The translations under genes and the position numbers were made by a program. Positions 61,031-64,000 of a stretch of DNA of 64,000 nucleotides are shown here, one piece after another. The stretch is from positions 15,675,688 through 15,739,687 of the forward strand of contig OX327691.1 of assembly GCA_946807835.1 (NCBI GenBank), read 5' to 3'. Under the pieces are notes generated by a model, which did not search any database, was not told the origin of the DNA, and was given only the letters and a program-made list of their open reading frames with translations. Each line of letters begins with the position of its first letter. Positions within the stretch are counted from its first letter, which is position 1. Origin of the DNA: Ailanthus altissimus (taxonomy: Eukaryota > Streptophyta > Magnoliopsida > Sapindales > Simaroubaceae).

Positions 61031-61297
61031 TCACTTCTTGCCTTTTGGAGCACCCCAAGGACGTCGTTTTCTTGTAAGAGCAAACTCTCCAAATTTATGA
61101 CCAACCTTTTCTTCAGTGATCTTACAACGTACGAAATTTCTTCCATTGTAAATTCGCACTGTGGTGTTAAGGAATTCTGGCAAAATGGAAGATCTCCTTG
61201 ACCAAATTTTCTTGTTTGCAAGCTGATCTTTCTTATTCTTCAATTCTGCCAAGAATGCATCAACAAAACTGCCCTTCCATAAAGATCTTCGCGGCAT
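61031..61297 (-). CDS. RPS19: Mitochondrial-type small ribosomal subunit protein uS19
   Basis: A single coding exon of 88 residues, the size of a whole S19. MPRRSLWKGSFVDAFL, KIWSRRSSILPEF, VRIYNGRNFVRCKITEEKVG and HKFGEFALTRKRRPW are the conserved S19 blocks and agree with the angiosperm mitochondrial form rather than the plastid one. S19 forms a pair with S13 in the 30S head. An in-frame TGA just upstream of the ATG excludes an amino-terminal extension from this exon, so there is no cleavable presequence. Import would have to rely on the basic, amphipathic start of the mature protein. The 5' UTR is probably spliced (donor at 62048-62049, acceptor near 61351-61355). This looks like a mitochondrial gene transferred to the nucleus. 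The intact frame argues against a simple NUMT. Confidence 0.93.
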   Translation of the reverse strand: MPRRSLWKGSFVDAFLAELKNKKDQLANKKIWSRRSSILPEFLNTTVRIYNGRNFVRCKITEEKVGHKFGEFALTRKRRPWGAPKGKK

Positions 61298-61350
61298 GAT
61301 CTCAAAATTTCTTCACTTCAATTCTGCCTCACTTTGATGAAAGCTAGCTC

Positions 61351-62156
61351 CTACTACAACAAAAGCAATTAAAGGGATCAACACCAAATGGAGAAATAAG
61401 TGCAGTTTCAGTACATTATTTCTAAAATGCACACAATTTTGCATCTAAGTAACAAAATTTACAGAATGTTTAGTACTCAAGAGGCAAAAAATAGGAAACT
61501 AAATAAGACAAAAAAATCTAACAAGCTTAAACACACGAGCAGTCAGGCATTAGGTCACACAAATCATCGTTCTCTCAGACCTTTTATCAAACAGTAGATG
61601 TTCATGAAAAGTAGGCACAAATAGCTACCAGAAAACATCAAAATAAATATGTATACATATGCTTTCAACCAAAATCTTCTTTATCAGTAAAAAAAAAAAA
61701 AAAAAATCTGTACATTCCCAGTGGAACTATGAAACATTCCAGGATACGAAGTTCGATTAACAAAAATCAAAACTCAACAACGAGTAACATCAGTCCACAA
61801 AAATGCAACCCACATACGCACGAACTAACACATACACGAACACGGATACAAAATGTAATTTAAGTGTTGTAGGCACGGTTGCGCAACAGTTTCTCAGCAA
61901 ACAAACAAACACCGATTTCATTTATCCTTTCCTTTTCGTGCAATTTCTCAGCAACCAAACAGATAAGAAATAGCTAAACAAGTAAAATGAATTATAATGT
62001 AATGATTGCAAAGGAAAAGCGCAGAACGATCAAATTTGAATGGAATTACCTTCGGAGGGTTTGAAGCTGGGAAAGGGATTGTGCCGAGTAGTAATAGGTA
62101 TTGTGGGGTAATAAAGCGAAAAATGTATTATGTTACTTGAATCTTGATCGTGGGCT
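61351..62156 (-). promoter_or_regulatory. 5' UTR exon, leader intron and promoter of the S19 gene
   Basis: On the minus strand, CTTCAAACCCTCCGAAG ends in donor GTAATTCC at 62042-62049. The acceptor TTTTGTTGTAG lies at about 61354-61364, giving a leader intron of about 695 bp. AAACCCT (62060-62066) is a telo-box, a motif common in plant ribosomal and translation genes, and AGCCCA (site II, plus-strand TGGGCT at 62151-62156) lies upstream. Transcription start is not determined. Confidence 0.5.
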
Positions 62157-63870
62157 GAGCCATCGGCTCAAATTTCAGTATATTTTATCTTCCCAGATCG
62201 GGTGCTAATAATTTTGTTTTTTTGTGATTGTTTTGTTGTGTTTTTTTTTGGTGATATTTTTGTGTTTGTTCCTTATTATTATTATTATTATTTGACTGAA
62301 ATTTTAGTGACAAAAATACTATATAATCATTATTTTAACTTTTAATTGTTGATTGCTAATATTTACTAAAATTTTATAACTAATTCAATTATTATACTAA
62401 AACAACATTGTAAAACGAAAAAAGAAGAATACTTTTGTACCGCATTTGGTTGTATTTTTTTTTAAATAACTTTTTATTGAAAAACACTTTTCGGATGTGT
62501 TTTGAAACACTTTTAAAAACTACTTATGAACAAAATGGCTTTATCCAAATTTAAAAACATTTTCTAGATCTCGTCTGCATTTTAAGATCGCGTAAATTGT
62601 CCGCATCAAAATATCATCTTATAAATATAAACGAAAATTCATATATATACCGCAAAACTAAAATTACTCACGTTTTATCTCGTAGCTTTCCACTCCCGGC
62701 ATAAAGTCTGGGTTCAAGTGCTAATTCTTGCAAGGAAGGATAAGCAAATAAATGAGACTGAAAGCACGCAATGAAAAAATGCGAGTTTCGCGAGCAGTGA
62801 ATTCTTTATGATCTACTGGTACTACGTTTATTGTTTTCTTGTACATTTTGAATTTCCACAAGTCTTCTCGTGCCCTTAAGCGTACAAACATTCATGATTC
62901 AGGGGAGTGTTCACAATTACTGACAGTTTATGCGGAGATTTACCATTGCATAAACACCTGGTCTCTAAGTGCTCATTGACCAGTCCATGGAAGTTTAGGC
63001 TTCTTGATTGATACTGTAACTGTGACAAATTTACAAGTGATTGGATTGAGTTAACATTCTGAAGTACATGCACTGCAACTTGATAGCAATTAGATATCCC
63101 TCCAAAGAGTAGTGGGAGCCATCTAAAGCTTAGATTCTAAACTATATGCATTTTTACTGACTGAACTTTGATCACGCCATATCCAATAACTCTTTTAACA
63201 TTGCTTTGCTACCATATACAGCACTTATTTTAGCTTGTGTATGATTCCTCATGCCAACAACCTTTGATTCTCAAACTTGGCCTAATCTGCGATAATCTAA
63301 CATAAATTGGCTATTACAATCAGCAAAAATATCTAGCAATTTCTACTGACCACTTCTCACCAGCGTCACTTACTAATCAACAAAAAAATTTCATGAAATT
63401 TACTTTAACCAATGCTAGGTTTACACAGGGGTTCAGTGCATGTAAGAGTTAAGTACTAACATGCTTACTATTTATGAATATCACAGAGTAGTTAAATTTA
63501 GGTTGCATAATTTGGTTTCCAACACTCAAACATGAGTCCACCCTAGCTACTTCCATTCCATCAAACCTGGAACTCATGCCTCCTTTTAAGTGAAGCTGCT
63601 CCTTTAGACAAGTTTTCACTATTCCCATTGTGGAAGCAGCAAAGAACAGTGTGTGAATAGAAATCACAAGTGAAAAACACAAGACAAAATTTACATCTGG
63701 ATACACCAGAACCAGATAAGTTGTTGAAAGAGAAAAACAGTGAGAGCACTTTCAAGAATCTAAATAGAAAAAATACCTCAAAAAGTAATTGAATTTGTCC
63801 TAAAACGTATTCATGTCCAAAAACCAATTCATCGAACCTCTAATACAGAACAAACAACAGCCATCAGGTT
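62157..63870. other. Intergenic DNA between S19 and the second S13 gene
   Basis: The first part (62200-62650) is AT-rich with a short ATT run near 62274-62293. 62800-63870 is of normal gene-flank composition and should include the second S13 gene's 3' UTR. Frames at 62876-63073 and 63449-63827 have no recognisable motifs. Confidence 0.45.
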
Positions 63871-64000
63871 TTAGCGAGTGGGTTTCTTCTTTCCTGGAAT
63901 TGCAACCCTCTTGCCCTTGCGGGTCCTGGCATTAGTGCTAGTGCGCTGTCCTCTGCATGGCAATCCCTGACTGTGTCTAATCCCTCTGTAGCATTGAATG
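63871..64000 (-). CDS. Second S13 gene, probably mitochondrial uS13m (partial, last exon)
   Basis: The last 42 codons plus stop of an S13 protein. They start [20 protein letters not shown], and the gene continues past the window edge. 30 of 42 residues match the plastid S13 at 58851, but [14 protein letters not shown] replaces [13 protein letters not shown]. The former pattern is nearer to bacterial and mitochondrial S13. In rosids the mitochondrial rps13 was replaced by a nuclear copy of the plastid gene, and a second plastid-derived S13 close to the first is what that would look like. Targeting cannot be judged because the amino end lies outside the window. The conserved Arg of RGQRT is present here. 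Confidence 0.85.
   Translation of the reverse strand, partial: IQCYRGIRHSQGLPCRGQRTSTNARTRKGKRVAIPGKKKPTR

Noticed and set aside
61031..61297. S19 as a recent NUMT (mitochondrial DNA piece)
   Set aside because: No flanking mitochondrial sequence is seen. A spliced leader and plant ribosomal-gene promoter motifs are present and the frame is intact, so a functional nuclear gene is more likely, though transcription is unproven.

Overview
The window reads as nuclear DNA of a flowering plant, most likely a eudicot. It is AT-rich, its genes have GT-AG introns, and most of the sequence is transposable-element debris: Ty1/copia pol fragments with a Met-tRNA primer site, large solo LTRs with 5-bp target duplications, Mutator-type elements with 9-bp target duplications, and MITEs. 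The end of a third gene looks like a plastid-derived S13 of mitochondrial type. If so, a rosid is favoured, because replacement of mitochondrial rps13 by such a nuclear copy is described there. The species cannot be named from this sequence.

Layout. 1-3356: a rearranged copia family A element with a head-to-head inverted copy that makes a long hairpin. 3357-7040: a recent 560-bp tandem duplication and a large LTR-like relic. 7041-13070: mostly AT-rich, with a CACTA terminus, an orphan exon-like segment, a duplicated gene-5'-end-like segment split by a MITE, and weak coding traces. 13070-20354: a decayed copia family B element. 20355-23202: unassigned. 23203-26068: a solo LTR (family C). 26069-32422: three Mutator-type elements in AT-rich DNA. 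32675-35141: a four-exon MEI2-type RRM gene. 35142-58850: mainly transposon remains, including a degenerate family B solo LTR, a 2.2-kb solo LTR, an inverted family C solo LTR with another LTR nested in it, a deleted family A element, a 1.09-kb direct duplication and a copia 3' end.

58851-64000 is the genic right edge. Three genes lie on the minus strand: a complete chloroplast-type uS13 (three exons), a complete mitochondrial-type uS19 (one coding exon with a probable 5'-UTR intron), and the last exon of a second S13 that runs off the window. All three encode proteins of the organellar small ribosomal subunit head, so one locus may serve both plastid and mitochondrial translation. The MEI2-type gene is probably a cytosolic or nuclear RNA-binding factor and has no evident functional link to them.

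No CRISPR, tRNA or rRNA gene was recognised. I see no clearly new multi-gene system. The strongest leads are the organellar S13-S19-S13 cluster, the PAM2-like motif in the MEI2-type protein with two Mutator elements directly upstream, and several transposon structures whose insertion history can be read from exact target-site duplications.
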